From the NCBI GenBank assembly GCA_045539425.1, contig JAZQFH010000003.1, forward strand, positions 1-64,000: a DNA stretch of 64,000 nucleotides, written 5' to 3'. Under the pieces are notes generated by a model that saw only the letters and a list, made by a program, of their open reading frames with translations, ran no database searches and was not told the origin of the DNA. Position numbers and translations under genes: made by a program. Numbering within the stretch: the stretch's first letter is position 1; every line of letters starts with the position of its first letter. This DNA comes from RUG14871 sp045539425 (GTDB taxonomy: Bacteria; Bacillota_I; Bacilli_A; Erysipelotrichales; Erysipelotrichaceae). This document shows, in pieces, positions 15,707 through 24,774 of the stretch.

Positions 15707-16516
15707 ATGACAAGAATTCTGTTTCAGGGTGATGACTTCGGCTTCACCAGAGGTGTTACACTCGGAATCGTAGATTCCATCGACCGCGGTGTTCTGCGCA
15801 ACACCGGATTATTCGCCAACATGCCGAGCGCAGCCTTTGCGGTCTCCTTCATGAAAGACCGTCCGCAGGCCTGCTTCGGTATTGACTTCAACCTTGTCAG
15901 CGGCCCGTGCTGTGCCGATCCGAAAGAGATCCCGCACTTAGTGGACGAAGAAGGCAACTTCATCCGCTCCGGTGTCCGTACCAGAGACCCAAGATGGCAG
16001 ACAGTCGAAGGAAGAGCGGAACTCTTCCCGTACGATGAAGTGGAAAAGGAAATTCTGGCCCAGTACAACCGTTTCATTGAATTAACGGGCAAGAAACCGG
16101 AATACCTGCATGAGCACTCCATCTCCAGCGAAAACTACCGTAAAGCCATCCACAACCTGTCCGTTAAGGAAAATATTCCTTACTCCAGCGAGATCTGGAG
16201 TGAGCTGGGACTCGACAAGCCGCAGCAGAAACTGTTTATGAATAATATGGCTACCCAGAAGAAGATCTTCGATCCGGCGGATCAGTTAAATAAAGATACA
16301 ACCAAACAGTTCATGGATTTAAGAGAAGAACTCGTCGCCAACGGCACCAGCGCCTTCTGCTGCCACCCGGGCTATGTCGATGCCGACCTCTTAACATTAA
16401 CCACACTCTCTTTGGAACGCGCCAAAGACGCTGCCATGATGCAGAGTGAAGAAGTCATGAAGTGGGTGAAGGAAAACAACGTGGAACTGATCACCTACCG
16501 TGACCTTATCAAATAA
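15707..16516 (+). CDS. ChbG/YdjC-like carbohydrate deacetylase
   Basis: 269 residues. The N-terminal GDDFG motif (Asp9-Asp10) followed by T-R-G-V-T-L-G-I is typical of the YdjC/ChbG fold, as are the Y-L-H-E-H-S block and the final C-C-H-P-G-Y-V-D. ChbG removes one acetyl group from chitobiose or its 6-phosphate. Odd feature: the strand that normally reads GLHLNL and supplies a metal-binding histidine reads GIDFNL here (Asp60), so metal binding may be altered. AACGGAGGAAATAATT is a strong ribosome binding site. It is placed between the PTS and a NagA-like gene, which points to an acetylated amino-sugar substrate. Confidence 0.82.
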   Translation: MTRILFQGDDFGFTRGVTLGIVDSIDRGVLRNTGLFANMPSAAFAVSFMKDRPQACFGIDFNLVSGPCCADPKEIPHLVDEEGNFIRSGVRTRDPRWQTVEGRAELFPYDEVEKEILAQYNRFIELTGKKPEYLHEHSISSENYRKAIHNLSVKENIPYSSEIWSELGLDKPQQKLFMNNMATQKKIFDPADQLNKDTTKQFMDLREELVANGTSAFCCHPGYVDADLLTLTTLSLERAKDAAMMQSEEVMKWVKENNVELITYRDLIK

Positions 16517-16527
16517 GGAGCAATATC

Positions 16528-17712
16528 ATGATCTTTCACAGCAACTGTATTATCTCTGAACAGGGTACCTTTGACGGCTATCTCGTCGTGGAAAACGGCG
16601 TGATCACTGATATTGTCCGCAAGGATGTTGAAGAATTGACATCCGATGTGGATTACGGCAGTAAGATCATCATCCCGGGCATCTTTGATACGCACAACCA
16701 TGGCTATATGGGCTGGGTTCCGGGCGACAGCGTGGAAACAACGCTTGGCTACTGCAAGGCCCTGGCTTCCGCCGGCGTCACGACCATCTTCCCGACAGTC
16801 GATGAGCCGGAAGCTTTCGAAAAGATCTATGAAGCCTCCCGGAAGAATGATGACGGTGCCCGCTTGATGGGCATTCACTCCGAAGGTCCTTACCTCAACC
16901 GCGTCGGCGAAAAAGGCGTGGATACGGGACATCCGGATATTGACCTTGATCATATTCAGAAAATGATTGATTCCGCGCACGGCATGCTGAAACTGCTTGC
17001 CATTGCACCGGAACTCGAAGGAAGCAGAGAAGCAATCCGCCTCTTAACAAAAAACGGCGTCCGCGTGGCCTTCGCCCATTCCAATCAAACGTATGAAGAA
17101 GCGATGGAATCCTTCAAGGACGGCATTACGGTCATTACCCACACCGCCAACGTCATGAGCGGTCTGCATCACAGAAACATGGGTGGCTTAGGTGCAGCCA
17201 TTCTGAATGATGACGTCTTTAACGAACTGATCTGCGACGGCCTGCATGTGCGCAACGAGATGATCGATATCATCCTGCGCGTCAAGCACAACTTTGAAGA
17301 CAAGGTCATGATGATCAGCGACAACGTCCAGATGGCCGGCTTCCCTGCCGGAAGATATAACGGCTTCTGGGGACCGTTCAACATCACGGAAGAAGGCTAC
17401 AGCCTGACGGATACGGGCAGACTTGCCGGAAGCGCCAAGCCGGTGATCTACGGCATACGCAACCTGGTCAAAAACCTGCATCTGCCACTCGAGCTCGTCT
17501 CACGCATGGCTTCTCTGAATCCGTGCAGAGTCTACGGCTTTGCGGATAAAAAAGGCTCCCTCCGCGTAGGAAAGGATGCCGACTTCACGGTCATCGATGA
17601 TGACTTCAACGTGTATGAAACCTACCGTGAAGGCAAAAAAGTCTTTGACTGCAAAATTGACACGGATCTTCTCAATCACGAATACTACGAGCGTACGCAC
17701 ATCAGCGATTAA
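16528..17712 (+). CDS. nagA: N-acetylglucosamine-6-phosphate deacetylase-like amidohydrolase
   Basis: 394 residues. The metal-dependent hydrolase motifs are in order: PGIFDTHNHG near residue 52, GIHSEGPYL (metal Glu), FAHSNQT, ITHTANVMSGLHHRN and the catalytic-Asp strand MMISDNVQ. The C-terminal VYGFADKKGSLRVGKDADF strand returns to the small beta-sandwich. NagA splits acetate from GlcNAc-6-phosphate. It starts 11 bases after the ChbG-like stop and is the last gene of the operon. Residue choices differ noticeably from canonical NagA, so another acylated hexosamine phosphate is possible. No glucosamine-6-phosphate deaminase is present in the window. Confidence 0.83.
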   Translation: MIFHSNCIISEQGTFDGYLVVENGVITDIVRKDVEELTSDVDYGSKIIIPGIFDTHNHGYMGWVPGDSVETTLGYCKALASAGVTTIFPTVDEPEAFEKIYEASRKNDDGARLMGIHSEGPYLNRVGEKGVDTGHPDIDLDHIQKMIDSAHGMLKLLAIAPELEGSREAIRLLTKNGVRVAFAHSNQTYEEAMESFKDGITVITHTANVMSGLHHRNMGGLGAAILNDDVFNELICDGLHVRNEMIDIILRVKHNFEDKVMMISDNVQMAGFPAGRYNGFWGPFNITEEGYSLTDTGRLAGSAKPVIYGIRNLVKNLHLPLELVSRMASLNPCRVYGFADKKGSLRVGKDADFTVIDDDFNVYETYREGKKVFDCKIDTDLLNHEYYERTHISD

Positions 17713-17721
17713 CAGATATGA

Positions 17722-17760
17722 AAAGACGGAAGTTTCCAATCAGCTTCCGCCTTTTTTCTT
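17722..17760. terminator. Bidirectional terminator between nagA-like gene and GH1 gene
   Basis: CGGAAG (17727-17732) pairs with CTTCCG (17744-17749). CCTTTTTTCTTTTC follows on the plus strand and CTTTTC on the minus strand, so it can serve both convergent genes. Confidence 0.75.
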
Positions 17761-17769
17761 TTCTCTTTC

Positions 17770-19242
17770 TTATGTAAGATCTTCTCCGTTTGTGCGGCAA
17801 CATTTCTGATACCAGTAGAAGGAATCCTTCCGGTATCTATCATATGTACCGTTTCCGAAATCATCCACATCCACATAGATAAATCCATAGCGCTTGCGGA
17901 TCTCTCCGGTTCCGGCACTGACCAGATCCAGACATCCCCATGTGGTATATCCGATCAGATCCACGCCTTCTTCCACGGCTTCTTTCATTGCCTGAACGTG
18001 AGCCTTGTGGTACTCGATGCGGTAAGGATCATGAACCGTTTTATCCTCTTCCAGCGTATCGTAAGCCCCCAGGCCGTTCTCGCAGTTGAGAAGCGGAATC
18101 TGATAGCGGTCATACATCTCATGCAGGAAGAATTTCAGCCCTTCCGGATCGATTGCCCAGCCCCAGTCGGAGACTTTCAGATACGGATTGTGCAGACCTC
18201 TGGTCTGGTTTCCGTTGATCTCTTCCAGATCCGTCTTATGCGTAGTTACTATATTGGTGAAGTAGTAGGAGAATTCCAGAAAATCCACCTTCCCCTGACG
18301 CAACACCTCTTTGTCCTCTTCGCTGATCTCCATCGTTATGCCAAGTTCCTTAAAAAGGCGCCTGCTGTAGGAAGGATAATATCCTCTGACAAAGACATCC
18401 GCACAGAGATAGAAGGTATCCTGCAGCTGCTTCTGATTCGCCAGTTCATCCTTCGGATCGCAGGTATAGGCATGGGAGAACATGCCGGCAACCATGCAGC
18501 CGATCTTCTTTGCGGGATAGTGCTCATGCAGATAACGGACCACGCGGGCACTGGCAATCAACTGATGGTGAATGCCGAGATAGACTCCCCGGATCTTCTC
18601 CGGACGTCCCTTGTACTGCATTGCCGCAAACTGGGCAATGTTGATCTCGTTGAATGTGCTCCAGTAGGTGACCTCATCGAATTCATCGATGGCATATGTC
18701 GCAAACCCCGTAAACTCATCAATCAGTTTCCGGTTTTCCCAGCCGCCCATCTCCGTAATGTAGAATGCCGGCATGTCGTATTTGTACAGATGAACCAGCG
18801 GTTCGATCCCGTATTTTCGGAGTTCGCCAAACACATTGTGGTAAAATTCCACCCCGGCGTCATTCACACCGTTCTCTACGCCTTTGGGGAAGATTCTCGC
18901 CCAGGAAAGCGTCAGATTCAGTGCCTTGAAGCCCATCTCCGCAAACATGGCGATATCTTCCTTATAGTGATGGTAGAAATCCGTCGCCTTGTGATTCGGA
19001 TAGAATTCCCCCGGAATGCAGGCCAGCTTTGCGCCTTTTGGAAGATCAACGTTTTCGATAAATGCCGGAACTTTCCCGTAAGTGCCATCCGGCATGATGT
19101 AAGTTGCCATCCGCGGCGTCGTCACATTGCCGCCCAGATGGTAATCCGTCATATTCGGAGCTTTTCCGCCCTCATCCCAGCCGCCTTCGGCCTGGTTGGC
19201 GGAAATATCTCCACCCCATAAAAACCCTTTTGGAAAGCCCAT
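17770..19242 (-). CDS. GH1 6-phospho-beta-glucosidase
   Basis: 490 residues from the ATG at 19242, which has AAGGAG six bases upstream. Glycoside hydrolase family 1 features: N-terminal FPKGFLWGGDISANQAEGG, acid/base Glu in TFNEIN and nucleophile Glu in NCENGLG. The family includes enzymes that split cellobiose-6-phosphate and aryl beta-glucosides after PTS import. It lies 44 bases downstream of a cellobiose-type IIC gene and is therefore probably the intracellular hydrolase of that system. A long open frame on the opposite strand is a shadow of this gene. Confidence 0.9.
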   Translation of the reverse strand: MGFPKGFLWGGDISANQAEGGWDEGGKAPNMTDYHLGGNVTTPRMATYIMPDGTYGKVPAFIENVDLPKGAKLACIPGEFYPNHKATDFYHHYKEDIAMFAEMGFKALNLTLSWARIFPKGVENGVNDAGVEFYHNVFGELRKYGIEPLVHLYKYDMPAFYITEMGGWENRKLIDEFTGFATYAIDEFDEVTYWSTFNEINIAQFAAMQYKGRPEKIRGVYLGIHHQLIASARVVRYLHEHYPAKKIGCMVAGMFSHAYTCDPKDELANQKQLQDTFYLCADVFVRGYYPSYSRRLFKELGITMEISEEDKEVLRQGKVDFLEFSYYFTNIVTTHKTDLEEINGNQTRGLHNPYLKVSDWGWAIDPEGLKFFLHEMYDRYQIPLLNCENGLGAYDTLEEDKTVHDPYRIEYHKAHVQAMKEAVEEGVDLIGYTTWGCLDLVSAGTGEIRKRYGFIYVDVDDFGNGTYDRYRKDSFYWYQKCCRTNGEDLT

Positions 19243-19286
19243 ATCATTCTCCTTTTCCGTTTTCCTGACGCACAACGCGTCCGCGA

Positions 19287-20588
19287 TTATTCACTCTTGT
19301 TTTCTTCAAATTCCCTTTCTTCTTTCAGTGCCTGGTTATCCAGCACCTTGAAGAACGGGTAGTAGACCACGACGGAAAGCAGTTCCGCAAGCAGCAGGAA
19401 GATGCCGTAGCTGATTCCGCCACCGGAAAGGAAGCCGCCGATGAAACCCGGCATGACCATGATTCCGATGCTTGCCGTCGGAATGCCGATGATTCCAGCT
19501 GAAGCCAGAATGTAGTAAACCACGTATACCAGAACCGGATAGAGGATAAACGGTGCCAGTAAGATCGGGTTTAAGACAACCGGAACGCCGTAAACCGTCG
19601 GTTCAATGATATTCAAAATACCCGGAACCAGAGAGATCTTTCCCTGAACTTTATAACGTTCGCTCTTGGCGAAGAACGCCATGCAGATGACTAAGCCGAA
19701 GAGTGCTCCCGGGCCGCCCATGAACTGGATGATGTTAAACCATGTCGTATAGCTTAATACGTTCGGTGCAGGTAAACCCGCCGCAACCGCATTGATGTTT
19801 TCCACCATCGGAATCTGGAAGATTGCCATCACGGCTACCAGAACGACCAGTGTTCCGTGGATACCGAGCCACCATAAGATGCAGCAGACGAATACCGCAA
19901 TCAAGTGTCCCGGTAAGGAGTTGCCCAGATTTACCAGCGGCGTCTGCAGCGTTGTATAGATAAACTGTGTCAGAGAGCCATAGGATGTTCCCGCAAACAC
20001 GCCTCTTAAGATAACAAACGGCAGTGCACTGATGATTGCGGGAGGAATGGAAGCGAAGTTGGTTGCCACAAACGGAGGAACGGATTCCGGCATCTTGATG
20101 ACAAGATTCTTCTTCACGGCCCAGCAGTAGAGTGACGGTGCAATGATGGAAACGATCATGGCCGTAAATACGCCCTGTGCGCCGAGATTGGAGAGGTCAA
20201 TCAGATTCGTATTACCGAACGGACCGGCTTCCACAACTAACGGAGTGACGATCAGAAAACAGGCAAGCGCCACGCCGGCTCCGGCCAGACCGTTACAGCC
20301 CTTCTTGGTTGTAATGACATAACCGATTCCGACAGCCATGAATAATGCCGTGCTGTTCAGAATGGTCACGACCGTGCTCATCAAATCGTAAAGGCCGATA
20401 TTCTGCAGGAACGTTACCCACGGAGTAATCGGCAGAGAATAGAGAACCTGGAAAATCGCACTCAGAACCAGGACCGGCATGACCGTCATCATGCCTTCCA
20501 TAATGGAACTCAGATACAGATTGTGCTGAAACTTCTCAACTGCCGGCATCAGTTTTTCAATGAATTTGTCTAACTTCGAATTGTTCAT
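19287..20588 (-). CDS. PTS lactose/cellobiose-family EIIC permease
   Basis: 433 residues with about ten hydrophobic segments. The N-terminal cytoplasmic helix with L-D-K-F-I-E-K-L-M-P-A-V and the SIMEGMMTVMPVL segment are typical of the CelB/LacE group, as is the central substrate-loop region PTVYGVPVVLNPI. It should import a beta-linked disaccharide with phosphorylation by IIA and IIB proteins encoded elsewhere, since none of the cellobiose type is present here. First gene of the operon with the GH1 enzyme and divergent from the LacI regulator. GAAAGGATAGGATCTATT precedes the ATG. Confidence 0.9.
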   Translation of the reverse strand: MNNSKLDKFIEKLMPAVEKFQHNLYLSSIMEGMMTVMPVLVLSAIFQVLYSLPITPWVTFLQNIGLYDLMSTVVTILNSTALFMAVGIGYVITTKKGCNGLAGAGVALACFLIVTPLVVEAGPFGNTNLIDLSNLGAQGVFTAMIVSIIAPSLYCWAVKKNLVIKMPESVPPFVATNFASIPPAIISALPFVILRGVFAGTSYGSLTQFIYTTLQTPLVNLGNSLPGHLIAVFVCCILWWLGIHGTLVVLVAVMAIFQIPMVENINAVAAGLPAPNVLSYTTWFNIIQFMGGPGALFGLVICMAFFAKSERYKVQGKISLVPGILNIIEPTVYGVPVVLNPILLAPFILYPVLVYVVYYILASAGIIGIPTASIGIMVMPGFIGGFLSGGGISYGIFLLLAELLSVVVYYPFFKVLDNQALKEEREFEENKSE

Positions 20589-20618
20589 AATAGATCCTAT
20601 CCTTTCTATCAGATTTTT

Positions 20619-20634
20619 AGTTAAACGTTTAACT
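20619..20634. promoter_or_regulatory. LacI-family operator 1
   Basis: AGTTAAACGTTTAACT is a perfect 16-bp palindrome with the central CG typical of LacI-family sites. It overlaps the candidate -10 (TATAGT on the minus strand, 20637-20632) of the IIC gene, so binding would block its transcription. Confidence 0.75.
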
Positions 20635-20702
20635 ATAACGGTATAAATTCAGGCCCTGTCCATTGCCGGATCGGACAGCAGCCTTCATTCAGTTCCATAT
20701 TG

Positions 20703-20716
20703 GTTAAACGTTTTAC
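20703..20716. promoter_or_regulatory. LacI-family operator 2
   Basis: GTTAAACGTTTTAC matches the other two operators with one base breaking the dyad. It lies in the middle of the divergent region, 84 bases from operator 1 (about eight helical turns), which would allow looping. Confidence 0.65.
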
Positions 20717-20757
20717 AAACCTATCATAACATACTTTCCGGAGATTGCAACACTTTT

Positions 20758-20775
20758 TTGTAAAACGTTTTACAA
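20758..20775. promoter_or_regulatory. LacI-family operator 3
   Basis: TTGTAAAACGTTTTACAA is a perfect 18-bp palindrome. It lies just upstream of a candidate promoter for the lacI-type gene (TTGCAA 20780-20785, TACCAT about 17 bases on), so autoregulation is likely. Confidence 0.7.
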
Positions 20776-20832
20776 TTTCTTGCAATTTTCATTTTTTCCG
20801 TTTACCATACGTTTATAAGGAGTGTTACAGAC

Positions 20833-21873
20833 ATGAGTGTAAAAGGAAAACTGTCCATTCGCGATATTGCCAAAGAAGCCAATGTTTCCATTGCGACGGT
20901 ATCGAATGTGATCCATAAAAACGGGAAATATTCCAAGGAGACGGAAGAGCTGGTGAATTCCATCATTGAGAAAAGCGGCTATGTATCCAACAATGTCGCC
21001 CGTTCTTTAAAGTCCTCTTCTTCCCACATGATCGCTGTCATCATTCCGAATATTTCCAATGATTTCTTCTGCACCATTACCATGCGGATCGAGCAGTCCT
21101 TCACGCAGCGCGGTTATTCCACTTTGATCTGTAACACCGGAAACAACCCGGAGAAGGAAAAGGAATACTTCCGTACTTTGCGAGGCATGATGGTGGACGG
21201 TATCATTTGCATCTCCTGCCAGATGCATTTTGACCGCTCTCTGGTATCCCCGGACACACCATTGGTCTTTGTTGACAGAAACTTCTCCGACGATAACGAG
21301 TACACCTACATTCTTTCCGACACCTATAAGGGAATGTATGATGCGACAAGCATCCTGATTCAAAAAGGCTGCAGAAACATCCTCTTTGTTTCCCGTGACA
21401 ACAACACCCGCATTGACGTCAACTCGCAGAACAATGCCGGACGTCTGTTGGGCTATCAGGCCGCCATGCAAAAAAGCGGGCTGAAATGCGATGAGTATAA
21501 TCTCCTGCGGATTCCCGTACAGGAAGAATCCATAGAAGCCTGTGATAAATTCATTCAGGAATATCTGAAACAAAACGAGAAACCGGACGGCATTGTGACA
21601 TGTTCCGATAACGAAGCCATCGGCATCATCCGCGGCTTAAAAAAAGCCGGTCTTCGCGTTCCTGAGGATGTTCTGGTCTTCGGATTCGATAACACCTTCC
21701 GTTCGGAGATTTTCTCCCCTTCCATTTCCACTGTCGGGCGCTTTAACGAAAAAATCGGCCATATTGCAGCGGAAGAGCTCTATGAGCAGATTCACGACCC
21801 GTCGTACCGGAAACCGAAAAACATCATTCTTCCGGTTCAGGTCATTGAGCGCGAATCCACCCAGATCAAATGA
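20833..21873 (+). CDS. LacI-family transcriptional regulator
   Basis: 346 residues. The helix-turn-helix SIRDIAKEANVSIATVSNVI at residues about 8-27 is followed by the hinge helix region with N-N-V-A-R-S-L-K, then a periplasmic-binding-protein-like effector domain (IAVIIPNISNDFFCTI, then a final VGRFNEKIGHIAAEEL). It should sense a sugar or sugar phosphate. Placed divergently from the cellobiose-type IIC and 6-phospho-beta-glucosidase, with three matching palindromes between, so it is almost certainly their repressor and its own. ATAAGGAG lies upstream of the ATG. Confidence 0.92.
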   Translation: MSVKGKLSIRDIAKEANVSIATVSNVIHKNGKYSKETEELVNSIIEKSGYVSNNVARSLKSSSSHMIAVIIPNISNDFFCTITMRIEQSFTQRGYSTLICNTGNNPEKEKEYFRTLRGMMVDGIICISCQMHFDRSLVSPDTPLVFVDRNFSDDNEYTYILSDTYKGMYDATSILIQKGCRNILFVSRDNNTRIDVNSQNNAGRLLGYQAAMQKSGLKCDEYNLLRIPVQEESIEACDKFIQEYLKQNEKPDGIVTCSDNEAIGIIRGLKKAGLRVPEDVLVFGFDNTFRSEIFSPSISTVGRFNEKIGHIAAEELYEQIHDPSYRKPKNIILPVQVIERESTQIK

Positions 21874-21877
21874 AAAC

Positions 21878-21913
21878 AGACGGTATGCATAACGCTTACC
21901 GTCTAGCTTTTTG
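21878..21913 (+). terminator. Terminator of the LacI-family gene
   Basis: AGACGGTA (21878-21885) pairs with TACCGTCT (21897-21904) and is followed by AGCTTTTTG. Confidence 0.75.
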
Positions 21914-21954
21914 TATTATGAGAATTTAAACGCTGTCCTTTTGTAAGTGACAGT

Positions 21955-22848
21955 CTACTTCTTTATTTTCTGAAAGAAATTCTTTAAAACTTCCGTATAA
22001 CCGTCCAGATCAAACAGGACGCTGGCCGCATGCGTCGCATTTGGGAAGATGTGAATCTCACTGTAGCCTTTGGTTGCTTTCTGCATGTTGATGCTGTGCT
22101 GCGGTACAATGAAGTCGTCCTTTTCCCCGTGAATGAAACAGATTGGGATCTCATTATCCTTTAAGGTATCGATCGGGCGCATCTCTTCATAGGAGTAGCC
22201 ATAGCGCAGTTTGGCACAGAGGGATGCCACTTTTGATAATCCTTCCGGCAGTTTCATCAACTTTAATCCGTTTGCCATCACGCTCGCAATTTCCGAGAAG
22301 CCGCAGTCCGCCACGACGAAGTCGATCTGCGGTTTGTACTGCAGTACCGCCACGCTTGTCGCGCTTCCCAGTGATTCTCCCTGAATGCCGAGCACTTCCG
22401 CGTCCGGATAACGTTTCCTTGTATCTTCAATTAAGACATTCAGATCCTTCGCCTCGCGGATGGAATACGTGCAGAAGGTCTTCTCATTCTCTCCGTGCCC
22501 TCTTAAATCATAGAGAACCACGTTAAATCCGAGTTTCAGATAGACTCTCGCATATTTCAGAGAACCGATATGGTTATCGGTATACCCGTGCGAGATGATC
22601 ACGTATTTATGACTTTCTTCCGGGTTTTTCAGATACTGCACGTGCAGTGCATATCCGTCATAGCTTTTGACGATATAGTCTTCTTTTTTCACTTCATCAT
22701 AGAAGGTCAGATCATAATGATCCGCCTGCCACGCTCTTGCCTCTTCCAGCGTCTGTGCCTTGATACCAAGCGAATAGTTCGCCAGATACAGCCCGAAGGC
22801 AATCAGTGCTGCCAGCAGTAATATCAACAGAATTATAATCCACTTCAT
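21955..22848 (-). CDS. Membrane-anchored alpha/beta hydrolase
   Basis: 297 residues. A single N-terminal membrane helix (residues about 3-24) anchors the protein. The hydrolase core shows the oxyanion segment ISHGYTDNH, the nucleophile elbow GESLGS (catalytic Ser), the acid in GEKDDFIVP and the catalytic His in NATHAAS, all in the expected order. Similar proteins are serine esterases or peptidases acting outside or at the membrane; substrate unknown. It starts 9 bases after the Hsp70-like gene ends, on the same strand, so it may be cotranscribed with that cluster. Confidence 0.85.
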   Translation of the reverse strand: MKWIIILLILLLAALIAFGLYLANYSLGIKAQTLEEARAWQADHYDLTFYDEVKKEDYIVKSYDGYALHVQYLKNPEESHKYVIISHGYTDNHIGSLKYARVYLKLGFNVVLYDLRGHGENEKTFCTYSIREAKDLNVLIEDTRKRYPDAEVLGIQGESLGSATSVAVLQYKPQIDFVVADCGFSEIASVMANGLKLMKLPEGLSKVASLCAKLRYGYSYEEMRPIDTLKDNEIPICFIHGEKDDFIVPQHSINMQKATKGYSEIHIFPNATHAASVLFDLDGYTEVLKNFFQKIKK

Positions 22849-22857
22849 AACAAACCT

Positions 22858-24774
22858 CTACACTAACGGAATCTCCACGACTTCCGCCATTTTCCCGAGA
22901 CAGCTCTCAATCTGCTCGGAAATATCCTTGATCAGGCGTTCGGAAATATCATCGTTCTTTTCCTTCGCCAGATTTTCCATCAACCCGTTTCTCACGTCTT
23001 CCGAAATGTGATCAATTCTTGACGCAAAGAAACTCTTCGGCAAGAGCCTTCTTACCGCATTGGGCAGATTGGCGTTCAGCAGTGCGTCCTGCATCTTCTC
23101 TTTCCCGAGTGCCAGCACCATGATGCTTAAAATTGCCCCTGCAATAATACCCGGTAAGCCGTTGGCGATCATTGCCACGCCGCTTCCGCCGCAAAGTAAA
23201 CCGACCAGAATCGAGATGATGCCGTCAATCAGCCAGGTGATCTCTTCCACCGCGAAGATATCCCTGCTTTCGACCTTCACGTCAATATCGCTGACGGAAA
23301 GGAAGGAATTCAGATTCAGTGCCGAATACGGAACGTTGTGTTTCACGCAGATCGGCATCGTATATTTTTCCAAAGCGAAGGAGATATCCTTCAGCCATTC
23401 CCCAATCGGTTTCTGAAGAAGATGTCTCGCTTCTTCGGTATGCAGGAATTCATCGATTCCCTCCTGCAGTTTTTCATCGATGTCGCTCAGTTTCTCCAGG
23501 CTTCCCTCTCTCCAGAGGTCCACGATCGGCAGCGCCACTTCCTTTAAGATCGGATCCACCAGAGCGTCCACCGTCTTGCGGTAAAGCTTCTGGATGTTCT
23601 CTCCGACAATATCCTCCACTACACTGGAATCCTTCAGGTCATTGACATCCTTTTTGAATTCCCGCAGTTCTTCATCGATCTTTCCGCAATAGGATAACCC
23701 CGAAGCGACGGAGAATTCCGGTTCGCTGCCGCGTATTACGACCGCTTCCGGGAACACTTCCGCGCACCAGTCACGGATCGCCGGAAGTTTGGACACGCCG
23801 CCCGTCAAGAAAATCAGTTCCGGCTCTTTTCCCTCAAGACTCTTTGCGATCTGCCTTAAGGCATCCATGAAGACTTCCCTGAAGGAGCGGTTGTCCAGTT
23901 TCGCCACCTTTTTATTTAACAGCTGAGAGCCCACTTCGGCATTCATCTTCAGCGTCAGTCTGGCCGGAAGCAGATTCTGGCGGATGGAGACATTCTGCAC
24001 GCAGTCATTCTCCTTCCAGTAATCCTCATCCGAGAAATATTTTTCCTTTAATCGTCTGGCCGCAAATTCCGCATAGCTCTTCCAGACGGAACTCTCTTCA
24101 AAAATCTTACGGATCCGTTTGCCGTCAAAGCTGCTCTCCAGAGCTTCCTCCAAGAGGATCTCATCCATGATGCCGCCGCCCAGAAAGACTTCCCCGCCGG
24201 TCTGCAGTTCTTCTTCCTTCCCGCCGCTGATATAGGCGAAGTCGGTCGTGGAAGAGCCGATATCCACTACCAGGACCGGCTGAGAGAGAATGTCGTAACC
24301 CACCTGCAGATACTTGCTCTGACAGGCGGACACCAGTGCCGCCCTGCTTTCCGAGATGATCTTCACCGGCGGGTAGCCGATGGATTCAAAGATTTCGCGG
24401 TATTCTTCCCGCGTCAGCTTATTCCAGCCGGCAGGACAGCCGATATAGAAGCAGCTGTCTTCCCCTTTCAGAAGATCCCCGTTGCTGTAAAGCTCCCCTA
24501 AAACACCGCTCGCGAAGCTTTTGACATCTTTGCGTGATGCCTTGTCCGTCAGAAAGCGGCTTTTGAAACGGAGCTTGCGTTCCTGTACATTCGGTTCGTA
24601 ACAGGCTTTCTCTCCGATAAAGAGTTTCCCGTCTTTTCCAAGGGCATAAGCCGTGATAAAGCTTCTGGCTTCCGCAACGCTCAGAATCTCGGGTGCTTCA
24701 TGTGATTCTTTTTTTAAACGGGCAACCGCGCTTTCCGCATCACCCAGATCAAATCCGTAAAACCGGTCCATCAT
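22858..24774 (-). CDS. Hsp70-like ATPase with C-terminal membrane hairpin
   Basis: 638 residues. The actin-like ATPase core has phosphate-1 (FDLGDAESAVA, residues 8-18), phosphate-2 (VVDIGSSTTDF, 170-179) and adenosine motifs (LTGGVSKLPAI, 323-333). Instead of an Hsp70 substrate domain the part from about 365 is mostly helical, and two hydrophobic segments (about 513-533 and 537-556) should insert it in the membrane. A DnaK-type C-terminal lid and EEVD-like tail are absent. The start overlaps the stop of the 292-residue membrane protein by four bases, with GGAGGTGA as binding site, so the two probably act together. A chaperone-like role at the membrane is inferred only. Confidence 0.8.
   Translation of the reverse strand: MMDRFYGFDLGDAESAVARLKKESHEAPEILSVAEARSFITAYALGKDGKLFIGEKACYEPNVQERKLRFKSRFLTDKASRKDVKSFASGVLGELYSNGDLLKGEDSCFYIGCPAGWNKLTREEYREIFESIGYPPVKIISESRAALVSACQSKYLQVGYDILSQPVLVVDIGSSTTDFAYISGGKEEELQTGGEVFLGGGIMDEILLEEALESSFDGKRIRKIFEESSVWKSYAEFAARRLKEKYFSDEDYWKENDCVQNVSIRQNLLPARLTLKMNAEVGSQLLNKKVAKLDNRSFREVFMDALRQIAKSLEGKEPELIFLTGGVSKLPAIRDWCAEVFPEAVVIRGSEPEFSVASGLSYCGKIDEELREFKKDVNDLKDSSVVEDIVGENIQKLYRKTVDALVDPILKEVALPIVDLWREGSLEKLSDIDEKLQEGIDEFLHTEEARHLLQKPIGEWLKDISFALEKYTMPICVKHNVPYSALNLNSFLSVSDIDVKVESRDIFAVEEITWLIDGIISILVGLLCGGSGVAMIANGLPGIIAGAILSIMVLALGKEKMQDALLNANLPNAVRRLLPKSFFASRIDHISEDVRNGLMENLAKEKNDDISERLIKDISEQIESCLGKMAEVVEIPLV

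Noticed and set aside
17998..19221. A 407-codon open frame on the plus strand opposite the GH1 gene
   Set aside because: It is the antisense shadow of a well-supported GH1 enzyme, without a recognisable domain or ribosome binding site.
20619..20775. The LacI-type palindromes as cre sites
   Set aside because: They keep the central CG but miss the TGW start and the required spacing of the cre consensus, and they match each other better.
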